A stretch of DNA of 41,778 nucleotides from Coriobacteriia bacterium (lineage in GTDB: Bacteria > Actinomycetota > Coriobacteriia > Anaerosomatales > PALSA-660), in contig JANYLP010000111.1 of NCBI GenBank assembly GCA_025361445.1, positions 1 through 41,778 of the forward strand. The letters are read 5' to 3'. A model generated the notes under the pieces. That model did not search any database and had not been told where the DNA came from. It saw nothing but the letters and a program-made list of their open reading frames with translations. The position numbers and the translations under genes were made by a program. Positions 9,136 to 18,746 of this stretch are shown here, in pieces; the first letter of the stretch is position 1, and each line of letters opens with the position of its first letter.

Positions 9136-11483
9136 CGACCGCCGCTCGCATCGAGGTGGCGGGGGTCGTGCAGGGAGTGGGGTTCCGCCCCTTCGTGTAC
9201 TCGCTCGCGCGCTCGCGGGGCCTGACCGGCTGGGTGAACAACAACGCGGGCGGCGTGACCATCGTGGTCGAAGGCGACGAGAACGTAGTGCTCGCGTTCG
9301 CCGACGACGTCTGGCGTGAGGCCCCGCCGATGGCGGTGGTGCAGTCGCTGAACCTGCAGATAGTCGAACCGGACGGATTCACGGAGTTCGGGATACGCGA
9401 GTCGGAAGCCAGCGGCGGTCTCACGCTCGTGTCACCCGACATCGCCACCTGTCCGGCTTGCCTCGCGGAGCTGCTCGATCCGGCCGACCGCCGGCACGGC
9501 TACGCGTTCACGAACTGCACCAACTGCGGGCCTCGCTTCACGATCGTGGAGTCTCTTCCTTACGATCGCCCTGCGACCTCGATGAAGTCGTTCCCGATGT
9601 GCCCGGAATGCGGCGCCGAGTACGTCGACCCCGCCGACCGGCGCTTCCACGCTCAGCCGAACGCCTGCCACGTATGCGGCCCGCGCCTGTACCTGAACGG
9701 CGACGAGGCGCCGGCCGAGCTGGCCTGGAGCCCTGCGGAGGCATTCACGCCCCTTCCGGAGCGGAACCGCGCCACGGAAAAGGCCCGATCCTCACGCGTG
9801 CTCGATACGGCCGCCGGCATGCTGCTCGACGGCCGTATCCTCGCCATCAAGGGGCTCGGAGGCTTCCATCTCGCGTGCGACGCCACCAACGAGGCCGCCG
9901 TCGCCAGGCTGCGCGAGCGCAAGCGCCGCTGGGGCAAGCCGCTGGCCATCATGCTGCCGGATATCGATTCCGCCCGGCTTCTATGCGAGATCGGCGATGA
10001 GGAGGCGGCACTGCTTGAGGGCACGAAGCGCCCGATCGTCCTCCTGCGTTTGCTTCCGATGACCACCCACACCGTTCTCGCCCCGTCGGTCGCCCCCGGC
10101 CTGGCCGAGCTCGGCGTGATGCTCCCCTACACGCCGCTGCACCATCTGCTGATGGCGGCCGTGAGCGGGCGCCCGCTTGTGATGACGTCCGGCAACCTGT
10201 CGGACGAGCCGATTGCTATCGACAACGCCGAGGCCCTCACGCGCCTCGCCCCGATCGCGGACGCCTTCCTGCTCCACGACCGCGAGATCCTTCAGCGCTA
10301 CGACGACTCCGTCGTCCGCGTCGTCGCCGGCGTCACCGAGCTCGTTCGCCGCTCGCGCGGCTACGCACCGTTCCCGCTGCACCTGCCGTTCGACACCGAC
10401 GTCCACATCCTCGCGGCCGGCCCCGAGCAGAAGAGCACGTTCTGCCTCGCGCGCGGCACCCACGCCTTCGTCAGCCAGCACCTCGGCGACATGGAGAACG
10501 CGGAGACGCTCGAGGCCTACGAACACACGCTCGCGCTCTACCAGGAGATGTTCCGCGTGAGACCGGGCGTGGTCGCGTACGACCTGCACCCGGAATACCT
10601 ATCGACCAAGTTCGCGAAATCCCTCGGCCTGCCGTCGGTCGGCGTGCAACACCACCACGCGCACATCGCGAGCGTGACGGCGGAGCACGGCATCGCCGAG
10701 AAGGTGATCGGCATCGCCTACGACGGCACCGGCTACGGGACCGATGGAACGATCTGGGGCGGCGAAGTGCTGCTCGCGGACTGGAGCGGCTTCGAGCGGG
10801 TCGCCCATCTTCGTCCCGTGCCCATGCCCGGTGGCGCCGCGGCTATCCGCCGACCCGCCCGGATGGCATCGGGGTTGCTCTCAGGTCTGGATGAAGGGCT
10901 GTTCGATCATCCCGGGGCTTCGATCCTGCAAGAATCACTCACGAAGATGGAGCACGCCACGCTTCGCGCGATGGCGACCCGGGGGTTGAACAGCCCTTTG
11001 ACGTCATCCATGGGGCGTTTGTTCGACGCGGTGGCCGCGCTCGCGGGAGTCCGCGCCGATGCTCTCTACGAGGGACAGGCGGCGATCGAGTTGGAAGCGC
11101 TCGCGGACCGCACAGAACGAGGTGCCTACCACTTCGCGCTAACCGGTGACTCGCCCGTGATCATCGATCCCGAACCGATGGTCCGCGAGCTCCTTGACGA
11201 CCTGGCTGGCGGCGTCGGCGCCTCCACCGTCTCTGCGCGCTTCCACAACGCCGTCGTGGACGTGACGGTGGATGTCGCCGCTCGCGCCGCAGCGCGAGCG
11301 GGCGTGCGGCATGTGGCACTCGCCGGAGGCGTATTCATGAACCGCATCGTGCTCGCAGGCGTTCGCGCAGGCCTTGAAACAGCAGATCTCGTCCCGCTCG
11401 TGCACCGCGACCTCCCCACAAACGACGGCGACGTCTCATACGGGCAGGCCGTCGTGGCTTGGGCGCGACGCGATACGGTATAA
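9132..11483 (+). CDS. hypF: carbamoyltransferase HypF
   Basis: Acylphosphatase motif VAGVVQGVGFRPFVYSLAR, Zn fingers CPACLAEL...CTNCGPRFT...CPECGAEY...CHVCGPRL, YrdC-like KGLGGFHLACDA, Kae1-like VGVQHHHAHIASVTAEHG. Confidence 0.97.
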   Translation: MTTAARIEVAGVVQGVGFRPFVYSLARSRGLTGWVNNNAGGVTIVVEGDENVVLAFADDVWREAPPMAVVQSLNLQIVEPDGFTEFGIRESEASGGLTLVSPDIATCPACLAELLDPADRRHGYAFTNCTNCGPRFTIVESLPYDRPATSMKSFPMCPECGAEYVDPADRRFHAQPNACHVCGPRLYLNGDEAPAELAWSPAEAFTPLPERNRATEKARSSRVLDTAAGMLLDGRILAIKGLGGFHLACDATNEAAVARLRERKRRWGKPLAIMLPDIDSARLLCEIGDEEAALLEGTKRPIVLLRLLPMTTHTVLAPSVAPGLAELGVMLPYTPLHHLLMAAVSGRPLVMTSGNLSDEPIAIDNAEALTRLAPIADAFLLHDREILQRYDDSVVRVVAGVTELVRRSRGYAPFPLHLPFDTDVHILAAGPEQKSTFCLARGTHAFVSQHLGDMENAETLEAYEHTLALYQEMFRVRPGVVAYDLHPEYLSTKFAKSLGLPSVGVQHHHAHIASVTAEHGIAEKVIGIAYDGTGYGTDGTIWGGEVLLADWSGFERVAHLRPVPMPGGAAAIRRPARMASGLLSGLDEGLFDHPGASILQESLTKMEHATLRAMATRGLNSPLTSSMGRLFDAVAALAGVRADALYEGQAAIELEALADRTERGAYHFALTGDSPVIIDPEPMVRELLDDLAGGVGASTVSARFHNAVVDVTVDVAARAAARAGVRHVALAGGVFMNRIVLAGVRAGLETADLVPLVHRDLPTNDGDVSYGQAVVAWARRDTV

Positions 11484-11529
11484 CAGGCCGGTACGCCGGC
11501 ACGTCTTCGCGACCAAGAGGAGCTCTCCC

Positions 11530-11796
11530 ATGTGTCTAGCGATCCCGGCCCAGGTCATCCTCATGAACGAGAACCAGATGGCGGAGGTCGACATCCACGG
11601 CGTCACGCGCACCGTGAGCCTGTCGATGACGCCGGAAGCCGAGGTCGGCTCGTGGGTGCTCATCCACGCCGGCTTCTCGATCCAGGTCGTCGACGAGGAG
11701 TTCGCAGCCGAGTCCTGGGAGCTCATCAAGCAGATCGAGTGGGACGACGGCGACATGGCTGAGGTCGGCGCGGACGCGACAGAGGTCGGCGTCTGA
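11530..11796 (+). CDS. hypC: hydrogenase maturation chaperone HypC
   Basis: MCLAIPAQVI N-terminus (essential Cys2), VGSWVLIHAGFSIQVVDEEFA. Confidence 0.95.
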   Translation: MCLAIPAQVILMNENQMAEVDIHGVTRTVSLSMTPEAEVGSWVLIHAGFSIQVVDEEFAAESWELIKQIEWDDGDMAEVGADATEVGV

Positions 11797-11797
11797 C

Positions 11798-12892
11798 ATG
11801 GCGGACCTGCTGTCCGCATGGCGTGACCCCGAGCTGGCCAAGCACCTCGTTGAGCTGATCGCAGAAGCCGCCGACCGTCCCATGAAGATCATGGAGGTGT
11901 GCGGAACGCACACCGTGGCGATCGCCCGCTTCGGGCTGCGCGAGGTCATGCCTCCCAACGTGACGCTCATCTCGGGCCCCGGCTGTCCGGTCTGCGTGAC
12001 CGCGAACCGCGACATCGACTTCGCCATCGAGATCGGCCGCCTGCCGAACGTCGTGATCACCACGTTCGGAGACATGATGAAGGTCCCGGGCTCCTACTCT
12101 TCGCTGTCCCGTGAGAAGGCCGACGGGCGCGACATCCGCATCATCTACTCCCCCCTCGACGCCCTCAAGATCGCCGAGACCGAACCCGAGAAGCAGGTCG
12201 TCTTCATGGGCGTCGGCTTCGAGACCACGATCCCGACGATCGCCGTGACCATCAAGGAAGCGAAGAAGCGGGGCCTCACCAACTTCAGCGTGCTATCGGT
12301 CCACAAGACGGTCCCGAAGGCGCTCGAGGCGCTCATCAACGACCCCGAGGTCCAGATCGACGGGTTCATCCTCCCGGGACACGTGTCCACCATCATCGGG
12401 CCCGAGCCGTACCGCTTCCTCGCAACGCAGTACCACGTCCCGGGAGTGGCGACCGGCTTCGAGCCGATCGACGTACTCCAGGGCGTCTGGATGCTGGCCC
12501 GCCAGATCAAGGAGGGCCGCGCCGAGATCGAGGTCGCCTACAGGCGCGGCGTCAACGCCGACGGTAACCCCACCGCCCGTGCGCTCATCGAAGAGGTATT
12601 CGAGCCGAGCGACTCCGACTGGCGCGGCATCGGCGTCATCCCGGGCACCGGCCTGGCGATCCGCGCGGAGTTCGCCGACTTCGACGCCGCCAAGCGCTTC
12701 GACGTCACGCCGCCTGTGCCGAAGGACATCCCGGGTTGCAAGTGCGGCTCGGTCTTGCGGGGCGTCATCCTGCCGTTCGAGTGCAAGCTCTTCGGCAAGG
12801 GCTGCACCCCGGAGCACCCGATCGGGCCGTGCATGGTCTCGTCCGAGGGATCGTGCGCAGCGTACTACCGCTACACCGACTACGGCCGCTAG
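11798..12892 (+). CDS. hypD: hydrogenase maturation protein HypD
   Basis: MEVCGTHTVAIARFGL, SGPGCPVCVT, and C-term Cys cluster CKCGSVLRGVILPFECKLFGKGCTPEHPIGPCMVSSEGSCAAYYRY. Confidence 0.97.
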   Translation: MADLLSAWRDPELAKHLVELIAEAADRPMKIMEVCGTHTVAIARFGLREVMPPNVTLISGPGCPVCVTANRDIDFAIEIGRLPNVVITTFGDMMKVPGSYSSLSREKADGRDIRIIYSPLDALKIAETEPEKQVVFMGVGFETTIPTIAVTIKEAKKRGLTNFSVLSVHKTVPKALEALINDPEVQIDGFILPGHVSTIIGPEPYRFLATQYHVPGVATGFEPIDVLQGVWMLARQIKEGRAEIEVAYRRGVNADGNPTARALIEEVFEPSDSDWRGIGVIPGTGLAIRAEFADFDAAKRFDVTPPVPKDIPGCKCGSVLRGVILPFECKLFGKGCTPEHPIGPCMVSSEGSCAAYYRYTDYGR

Positions 12893-12922
12893 GGACGCTT
12901 CCTTCCCCGGCTCGATAGAACG

Positions 12923-12966
12923 AGTGAGGCCCCCGGGAATCCCGGGGACCTTCGTACTCACTCGAG
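12923..12966. terminator. Nested hairpin between the convergent hypD (+) and secreted-protein (-) genes
   Basis: Inner CCCCGGG-AAT-CCCGGGG (12933-12949) inside outer CGAGTGAG (12923-12930)/CTCACTCG (12959-12966). Confidence 0.5.
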
Positions 12967-12980
12967 TACCGGATCGGCTG

Positions 12981-14000
12981 CTAGGGCCTGTCGTGTCCGG
13001 GTCCGTCGTCGTGCATCGAGTCGCCCTTATGCATCACGGCTGCGTGGAACACGACCCTGACGGCCGTCTTCGCGCCGGCGAGCTCAGTGAACCTCACTTC
13101 GACGATCGCGCCCGCAATCAGGTCACCGGAACCGGCTACATGATCCGGCGCCACGATGTCCTCGCCCCACGCGAAGGTGGTGCCTGGGGCCACGGTCAGA
13201 TCGAAGGTGTGGTCGCTATGGCGGACCGCCTGTACGACGAGCGTCGCCGACGTCGTGTCGAAGCTGACCACTGCGGCGGTCATGTCCGCTTCCTGATGGT
13301 CGCCCTCGTCGTCGCCGTCGGCCTGCTCGGCCTTGAGCAGCACACGGGTCGCGAGCAGCGAACCGTCGGGCTGTGTCGTGGCGTCGACGGAGTGGACGCG
13401 AACGCCGACCACAAGGTCAGCGAGGGTGGGATCGGCGGTCGGTGTCGCATCGCCCCGGTGGTCGGTCTTCCACTTCAGAACGGTGTCGGCGTCGATAGTG
13501 ACGGTCGTCACAACGGACCTGCGGTGGCTGCGCGACGCGAGCGTCAGGATGCCGGTGAGCGGATCGAACGCGGTGATCGTTCCTCGGATCTCGTTCCCGT
13601 CACGGACGCCGTCGTGATCGGAGTCCGCGCCACGGGGGTTCGTGCCGTCCAGGAACTCCTGCGCGTTGTCGACGCCGTCGTGATCCGCGTCCTTCAGGGG
13701 GTCCGGCACGCCCGTGTGTCCGGTATCGGCGACGCGGGGGTTCGTCCCCGAGAGGAACTCCTGGATGTTGGTGAGACCGTCGTGATCGGCGTCCAGATTC
13801 GCTTGGTTCCTGTTCAGGCTCATGTGGAACTTCTTCTCCCATGAGTCCGGGATCTTGTTGTGGTTGCGGTCCGCGGGCCTCGCAAAAGCAGGAGTGCTGG
13901 TGGCGAGCATCATGGCCAGTCCCGTGCCGACGAAGAGAAGTACCCTTCCGGCACGTCCGATCGCCGATGAAAGCCCTCGATCGACCTTGTCTTCCCTCAT
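12981..14000 (-). CDS. Secreted protein with thrombospondin type-3/calcium-binding-like repeats and DUF5666-like beta domains
   Basis: Signal peptide (RVLLFVGTGLAMMLATSTPAFA), then DADHDGLTNIQEFLSGTNP...DADHDGVDNAQEFLDGTNPRGADSDHDGVRDGNEI and beta-rich repeats. Start ATG at 14000 with GGAAAGG upstream. Confidence 0.8.
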   Translation of the reverse strand: MREDKVDRGLSSAIGRAGRVLLFVGTGLAMMLATSTPAFARPADRNHNKIPDSWEKKFHMSLNRNQANLDADHDGLTNIQEFLSGTNPRVADTGHTGVPDPLKDADHDGVDNAQEFLDGTNPRGADSDHDGVRDGNEIRGTITAFDPLTGILTLASRSHRRSVVTTVTIDADTVLKWKTDHRGDATPTADPTLADLVVGVRVHSVDATTQPDGSLLATRVLLKAEQADGDDEGDHQEADMTAAVVSFDTTSATLVVQAVRHSDHTFDLTVAPGTTFAWGEDIVAPDHVAGSGDLIAGAIVEVRFTELAGAKTAVRVVFHAAVMHKGDSMHDDGPGHDRP

Positions 14001-14224
14001 GTGCGTGATTCCTTTCCCTCTCTGGTACCCGACTCGCTTCCAGCGAGCACCGTGCCGTTCCGCGCCACGCCGCGGCGCCCCGGGTGTCTTCTGAACCCGG
14101 AAACCGACTACAATCCCGATATGGCACACATCGCGCTGTTCGTTCGCAGCGTGTCTAACGTATATCGACCAGAACCACCCCGCGTATAACCGCTAACCTC
14201 CACTGAGCCGTCGAAAGGCACACC

Positions 14225-15235
14225 ATGCGCTCCGACCGTGTACTTCTCGCTCACGGCAGCGGCGGCACGATGATGCGCGAGCTGATCGAGGACGTCTTCA
14301 TCGCGCGCTTCAACGACGAGGCGTTGCTTCGCATGGACGACGCCGCGGCGCTCGAGATCCCGCCGGGCCGCATCGCGCTGACGACCGACACCTACGTCGT
14401 GACGCCGCGCTTCTTCCCCGGCGGGGACATCGGCCGCTTGGCCGTCGCGGGCACCGTGAACGACGTCGCCACAGCCGGCGCCACTCCGCTGTTCCTCACC
14501 GTCGGCTTCGTGCTCGAGGAAGGCCTGATGATCGAGGAGCTGCAGCGCATCCTGGACTCCATGGTCGCTGTGGCAGCCGAGGCCGGAGTCAGGATCGTCA
14601 CCGGCGACACGAAGGTCGTCGAGCGCGGGCATGGGGACGGCATCTACATCAACACGGCGGGCGTCGGTGTGGTCCGCGAGGGCGTCGACCTGTCGAGCCG
14701 CTACTGCAAGCCTGGCGACGTCGTGCTGCTGTCCGGCACGCTGGGAGACCACGGCATCGCGGTCATGTCCACTCGCGAAGGGCTCTCGTTCGGCACCGAC
14801 ATCGTTTCCGACGCGGCGCCGCTGAACCACCTCGTGGCGGCCACGCTCGACGCCGCCCCCGATGCGCGATGCTTCCGTGACCCGACGCGTGGAGGGCTTG
14901 CCAGCTGCCTGAACGAGCTCGCGTCCGCCTCCAAGGTATCCATCACCGTGGTCGAGGACGACGTACCCGTGCGCGAGCAGGTGCGCGGCGCGTGCGAGAT
15001 GCTCGGCTACGACGTCTATCAGGTCGCTAACGAAGGCAAGATGGTCGCCGTCGTCCCGGCCGACCAGGCGGATGCGGCGCTCGCCGCCATGAAGTCGGCC
15101 CCCTACGGCGCCGACGCCGCCATCATCGGCGAGGTCACCGAGGGGCCAGCGGGCCGTGTCTACGTTAAGACCTCGTTCGGCGCCCGTCGCATCATGGACA
15201 TGCTCGTCGGCGAGCAGCTGCCCCGGATCTGCTAG
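14225..15235 (+). CDS. hypE: hydrogenase maturation protein HypE
   Basis: LAHGSGGTMMRELIEDVF, GDTKVVERGHGDGIYINTAGVG, DPTRGGLASCLNELA, C-terminal ...EQLPRIC with terminal Cys. Confidence 0.97.
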   Translation: MRSDRVLLAHGSGGTMMRELIEDVFIARFNDEALLRMDDAAALEIPPGRIALTTDTYVVTPRFFPGGDIGRLAVAGTVNDVATAGATPLFLTVGFVLEEGLMIEELQRILDSMVAVAAEAGVRIVTGDTKVVERGHGDGIYINTAGVGVVREGVDLSSRYCKPGDVVLLSGTLGDHGIAVMSTREGLSFGTDIVSDAAPLNHLVAATLDAAPDARCFRDPTRGGLASCLNELASASKVSITVVEDDVPVREQVRGACEMLGYDVYQVANEGKMVAVVPADQADAALAAMKSAPYGADAAIIGEVTEGPAGRVYVKTSFGARRIMDMLVGEQLPRIC

Positions 15236-16210
15236 ATGACGGCACCGGGGGGTCGCCGCGCACAACTGATCGGTCTGCTCCTCGTCGGAGCGGCCGGACT
15301 CATCTGGGGATCGATCCCGGTCGTACTTCACGCCGCGGACGGCGCTTCCGTTGTGAAGGTCTTCTACCGTGTGTTCTTCGCCGACATCGTGCTCATCGGA
15401 TGGATGACCGTCAGCGGCGGATGGGCCGAGGTCAGGTCGCTGCCGCGCAAGAAGCTCGGGCAGCTGGTGCTACAAGGCACGATCCTGACCGTCAACTGGG
15501 TGCTGTTCCTCACCGCGCTCGACCTCACGAACGTCGCCACCGCGGAGCTGCTCGGATACATGGGCCCCGTCTTCGTCGCCGCTCTCGCACCGTTCGTGAC
15601 GAAGGAACGTTTCGACGTGCGGATACTCGCCCCGATGGCGCTCGCGCTGGGCGGCATCGGGGTCATCCTCGCGCCGCAGGGGCTGGGCGTTTCCGGAGGA
15701 CCGCAGCTCCTGGGCGCGGTACTGGCTTTCTGTTCCGCTCTCACCTACTCGGTGCTGTTGCTGCGATCGAAGAAGATCCTGCGCGGCGTGACCGGGCGCG
15801 CGCTCATGATCGTGGAGTACGGCACCGCGAGCGTCCTTCTCTTCCCGTTCGTGATCTGGATGTACTCGCGCGGCGAGGGACCGACGACGCTCGGCGCCTA
15901 CGGGGCGCTCGCCACGCTCGGCATCGTCCACACCGCCTTTGCCGGGATGCTGTTTCTTGCTGGGCTGCGCCGGGTGCGTACCGACCATGCCGCGGTTCTG
16001 ACCTACACCGAGCCCGCCTCCGCGGTGGTGTTCGCCGCGATCTTCCTCGGACAGGCCCTGACGGAGTGGACGATCATCGGCGGACTCATGGTCGTGGCGG
16101 GCGGCGCGCTGGTCGCACTCATGGAGTCCCGAACGGTGGACATCGCACCGGAGAGCGCCGCCGCTTTCGGAGACGCGGCCGATCCGCCGGAGCCCGATCC
16201 CCTCGCCTAG
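15236..16210 (+). CDS. EamA/DMT-family membrane transporter
   Basis: GAAGLIWGSIPVVLHAADGAS..., ten hydrophobic segments, YTEPASAVVFAAIFLGQALTEWTIIGGLMVVAGG. Starts directly after the hypE stop. Confidence 0.85.
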   Translation: MTAPGGRRAQLIGLLLVGAAGLIWGSIPVVLHAADGASVVKVFYRVFFADIVLIGWMTVSGGWAEVRSLPRKKLGQLVLQGTILTVNWVLFLTALDLTNVATAELLGYMGPVFVAALAPFVTKERFDVRILAPMALALGGIGVILAPQGLGVSGGPQLLGAVLAFCSALTYSVLLLRSKKILRGVTGRALMIVEYGTASVLLFPFVIWMYSRGEGPTTLGAYGALATLGIVHTAFAGMLFLAGLRRVRTDHAAVLTYTEPASAVVFAAIFLGQALTEWTIIGGLMVVAGGALVALMESRTVDIAPESAAAFGDAADPPEPDPLA

Positions 16211-16271
16211 GGTCCGTCGTTGTGAAGCGCTTCGGGTAGGATGTGCCGAAACGTGAGGAGGTTTCGCCGCG

Positions 16272-17861
16272 ATGGACGCACGCGACCGTCTGATCGAGAT
16301 GCACGCCGTCGAGCGCCTCGCCGCGCGTGACGCCTCGCTGTTCGCGGACCCGGGAATCGCAGCGGACCGGCTCGGATGGGTCGACGCCGGTGCCCGCGCG
16401 GTCGACGCCGCGACCGGCCTGAGGACGCTGGCGGCGGAACTGACCTCGCCCGGTATCACCGACGTGGTCGTCCTCGGCATGGGCGGCAGCTCGCTTCCCG
16501 CGGTGGTTCTCTCGCGGACGATCGGCTCGGCACCCGGTGCGCCCACGCTTCACGTCCTCGACACCACATCGCCGTCCCAGGTAGCGGCAGCGCTACGCTC
16601 GCTCGCGCCGGCCACGACCCTCGTGCTCGTCGCCAGCAAGTCCGGCTCCACGGTCGAGCCGCTCGCGCTCCTCGACGTGTTCCGGCCCTGGTTGACCGAC
16701 ACGCTCGGAGCCGAAGCGGGCAGTCACCTGGTCGCAGTCACGGACTCTGGTTCGTCTCTGGAGGCGCTGGCCCTCGCGGAAGGGTTCGCCTCGATCGTCC
16801 GGACGCCTTATGACATAGGCGGACGCTACTCCGCGCTGACCCCGTTCGGCCTCTTTCCCGCCGCCCTCGCCGGGATCGACGTCGCTCGCCTCGCCACAAC
16901 GGCCGCCGCCTTCGAAGACGCATGTCGCACTCCTTCTGCGGACAACCCGGCGATCGCGCTCACTTCGTGGATGGCGGACGCGTGCGCCGTGGGTCGCGAC
17001 AAGCTTGCCGTCGTGTGCTCACCGCGCCTCGCATCCTTCGGGCTGTGGGTGGAGCAGCTGGTCGCGGAGTCGACAGGCAAGGGAGGCGCCGGCCTGCTGC
17101 CGGTACTCGAGGACTCGCCGGGCCTACCCGCCGCGCACGCTGCGGACCGGATGACCTTCGTGCTGCGGCTGGAAGACGACACCGTGCTGGCGGGCCTTGC
17201 CGACCTGCTGCCCGACGGCGAGCCCGTCTTCGAGGTCGTCGTCGACGATGCGTACTCCCTCGCCGCCGAGTTCGTCCACTGGACGTGGGCCGTGGCGCTC
17301 TTTGCCGCGCTCGAGGGCATCGAGCCGTTCGACCAGCCCGACGTCGAAGAAGCCAAGTCCGCGACGCGCGCGATCCTGTTGAGCGGTGACGAGACGCCCG
17401 GGGAGTCCGTGCCTGCCTCTCCCGACGGCCCACAGGGCGATCTCGCCGCGCGGGTCCGTGCGCTCCTGGGCGACGTCCCGGACGGCGGCTACCTCGCCGT
17501 TCTCGCCTACCTGCCCGAAGATGAGAGCCTGCTCGGTCCCCTGCGGGCGGCGTGCGCCGATGTCGCTGTCGCCCACCGCGTCCCGGTCACTCTCGAACTC
17601 GGCCCGCGGTACCTGCACTCCACGGGCCAGTTCCACAAGGGCGGCACACCCAACGGCTCTTTCCTCGTGATCACTGCGCCCGCCGCTGATACGGACGGCC
17701 TGCGATCGCTGGCACGGCTGAACGCGGCGCAGGCGGCCGGAGACGCCTCGGCGCTCGTCGCCCACGGGCGCCCCGTGCTCGCCATCGTGCTCGATGGCGA
17801 TACGGTCGCCGACCTGGACCCGCTGCTCGACGCGATGAGCGCGGAGCGCTCGGGTACATGA
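16272..17861 (+). CDS. pgi: glucose-6-phosphate isomerase (type resembling the isomerase half of transaldolase-Pgi fusions)
   Basis: VVLGMGGSSLPAVVL, LVLVASKSGSTVEPLALLDVF, C-term RYLHSTGQFHKGGTPNGSFLVIT. Confidence 0.85.
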   Translation: MDARDRLIEMHAVERLAARDASLFADPGIAADRLGWVDAGARAVDAATGLRTLAAELTSPGITDVVVLGMGGSSLPAVVLSRTIGSAPGAPTLHVLDTTSPSQVAAALRSLAPATTLVLVASKSGSTVEPLALLDVFRPWLTDTLGAEAGSHLVAVTDSGSSLEALALAEGFASIVRTPYDIGGRYSALTPFGLFPAALAGIDVARLATTAAAFEDACRTPSADNPAIALTSWMADACAVGRDKLAVVCSPRLASFGLWVEQLVAESTGKGGAGLLPVLEDSPGLPAAHAADRMTFVLRLEDDTVLAGLADLLPDGEPVFEVVVDDAYSLAAEFVHWTWAVALFAALEGIEPFDQPDVEEAKSATRAILLSGDETPGESVPASPDGPQGDLAARVRALLGDVPDGGYLAVLAYLPEDESLLGPLRAACADVAVAHRVPVTLELGPRYLHSTGQFHKGGTPNGSFLVITAPAADTDGLRSLARLNAAQAAGDASALVAHGRPVLAIVLDGDTVADLDPLLDAMSAERSGT

Positions 17862-17905
17862 GGTAACGACGCCATTCCGCGTCCGACCACCCTATGGAGG
17901 AACGC

Positions 17906-18709
17906 ATGACACTCGCGCCCAGAAGGATCCTCATCGTGCTGGCCCTGGCGTTCGTCGCCCTGGCGACAGCCGCCTGCACGCAGCCGGCCCAGCCCGCGGA
18001 AACCGGTACCACGCCCACGGCCACCGCCCCCGTTGCCACGGACACCGTCGAGCCGACGTCGACTCCGGTGGAGGTCCCCGCGGCGTCGGCCGGACCGATC
18101 ACCACCCCGGCATCGGGAAGCGCTCTGCGCGCGGCGATCCTGAAGGCCGCGAGCACCGGACTCGGGCTGTCCGGGAACGTCACTGTCTACCAGCTCTTCT
18201 CGCAGGACAGCGCCGCAGTCGGCGACATCCTTCCGGCGGGCGGCACCCGCACCTTCTTCGCCGTGACGGGCGGCCCGAACGCATTTGAGATCTCGTGGAG
18301 CGCGCCGTTCGGCTCGAAACTCGCGACAATCGCCGGCCTTCAGAGCGCGGCTCCCTTGGTCTCACCGGAACTCGCGGCCAAGATCGACTGGACCAAGAAG
18401 GTGGCGAAGGTGACCGCTGCTCCGACACTGGCATCATTCAAGGCCTACGCGCTCAAGTCGGCGAAGAGCATGGCCGGTGCCACCTACACCGGCACCTTCA
18501 GCGTCACGGCGAAGATCGCCAAGGACTCGACCGGCGCGTGGTGGGGCAACGCGATGGCCGCCCCCTCCGCGGACGGCCTGGAATCGATCGGCGTCTGGGG
18601 CCGCTACCAGAGCGGCAAGTGGACCGGCGAGATCGCGGACTTCTCTACCGAGAACGCGATGGCGTCGTTCTTCGCTCCGGACGTGATCGTGGCGCTGAAC
18701 CTGCCGTAG
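17906..18709 (+). CDS. Putative lipoprotein, hypothetical
   Basis: Signal sequence with lipobox (RRILIVLALAFVALATAAC), Thr/Pro-rich linker, folded C-term; GGAGG upstream of ATG 17906. Confidence 0.75.
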   Translation: MTLAPRRILIVLALAFVALATAACTQPAQPAETGTTPTATAPVATDTVEPTSTPVEVPAASAGPITTPASGSALRAAILKAASTGLGLSGNVTVYQLFSQDSAAVGDILPAGGTRTFFAVTGGPNAFEISWSAPFGSKLATIAGLQSAAPLVSPELAAKIDWTKKVAKVTAAPTLASFKAYALKSAKSMAGATYTGTFSVTAKIAKDSTGAWWGNAMAAPSADGLESIGVWGRYQSGKWTGEIADFSTENAMASFFAPDVIVALNLP

Positions 18710-18711
18710 CG

Positions 18712-18732
18712 CGGGACAAGAAGCCCGTCCCG
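18712..18732. terminator. Possible bidirectional hairpin between convergent genes
   Basis: CGGGAC...GTCCCG inverted repeat in the 37-bp gap between the + lipoprotein gene and the - phosphoesterase gene. Confidence 0.3.
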
Positions 18733-18746
18733 ACGAAGCGGTCCGC

